Source: Spirochaetota bacterium
GTDB taxonomy: Bacteria; Spirochaetota; Spirochaetia; Treponematales; Breznakiellaceae
Direction of reading: 5' to 3'
NCBI GenBank assembly: GCA_023406985.1
Contig: JAEXTK010000094.1
Location: 1-13,586 of the forward strand
DNA length: 13,586 bases
The translations under genes were made by a program, and so were the position numbers. A model generated the notes under the pieces. It was not told the DNA's origin, did not search any database, and was given only the letters and a program-made list of their open reading frames with translations. The stretch's first letter is position 1. Each line of letters begins with the position of its first letter. This document shows, one piece after another, positions 13,586 through 13,586 of the stretch.

Positions 13586-13586
13586 A

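Noticed and set aside
1..13586. A defence system, prophage or mobile element hidden in the window
   Set aside because: No transposase, integrase, phage, restriction or toxin-antitoxin genes were seen. Gene content is housekeeping plus transport, and base composition looks even throughout.

Overview
The window is high-GC, gene-dense bacterial DNA. It most resembles a spirochaete of the Treponema/Spirochaeta type. The grounds are a relaxed spirochaete-style lipobox on a large ankyrin-repeat lipoprotein, a stand-alone cheW next to nadK and recN, and a gene order that I recall, unverified, from treponemes. No marker here fixes the genus. I see no phage, transposon, CRISPR array or defence locus; this reads as a core chromosomal region.

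Left end (1-460): a small MIP18/DUF59-like gene on the + strand, then a tRNA-Leu(GAG) gene on the - strand. The tRNA has a near-consensus sigma-70 promoter and an intrinsic terminator. Between the two lies a 21-base inverted near-copy of the tRNA 3' end. Next on the + strand (585-3383) is one long gene for an exported lipoprotein made almost entirely of about 26 ankyrin repeats.

Middle (3384-8272), all on the - strand and read right to left: a strong promoter at 8244-8272 drives a three-gene unit. It holds two half-transporters of a heterodimeric ABC exporter, overlapping by 8 bases, then a DUF6765-like protein with a metal-site-like HxxxDxxxH motif, overlapping by 4 bases. The promoter places the transcript start at or next to the first ATG, so the message may be leaderless. 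The last gene ends exactly where the convergent ankyrin gene ends, with no base between them.

Right part (8299-13346), also on the - strand and read right to left: cheW; a DegT/AHBA-fold protein that keeps the family framework but has lost the catalytic lysine; NAD kinase; RecN; and an unrecognised helical protein. The last four are tightly packed (gaps of 13 and 4 bases and one 8-base overlap) and probably form one operon. The right edge is a 5S rRNA gene on the - strand, the end of an rRNA operon. It is followed directly by eight T residues on the coding strand.

Most of the region is ordinary housekeeping. The points most worth a second look are the lysine-less DegT protein, the roughly 110-residue extracytoplasmic insertion in one ABC subunit, the apparently leaderless ABC operon, the higher-order pattern in the ankyrin solenoid, and the unrecognised protein beside RecN.
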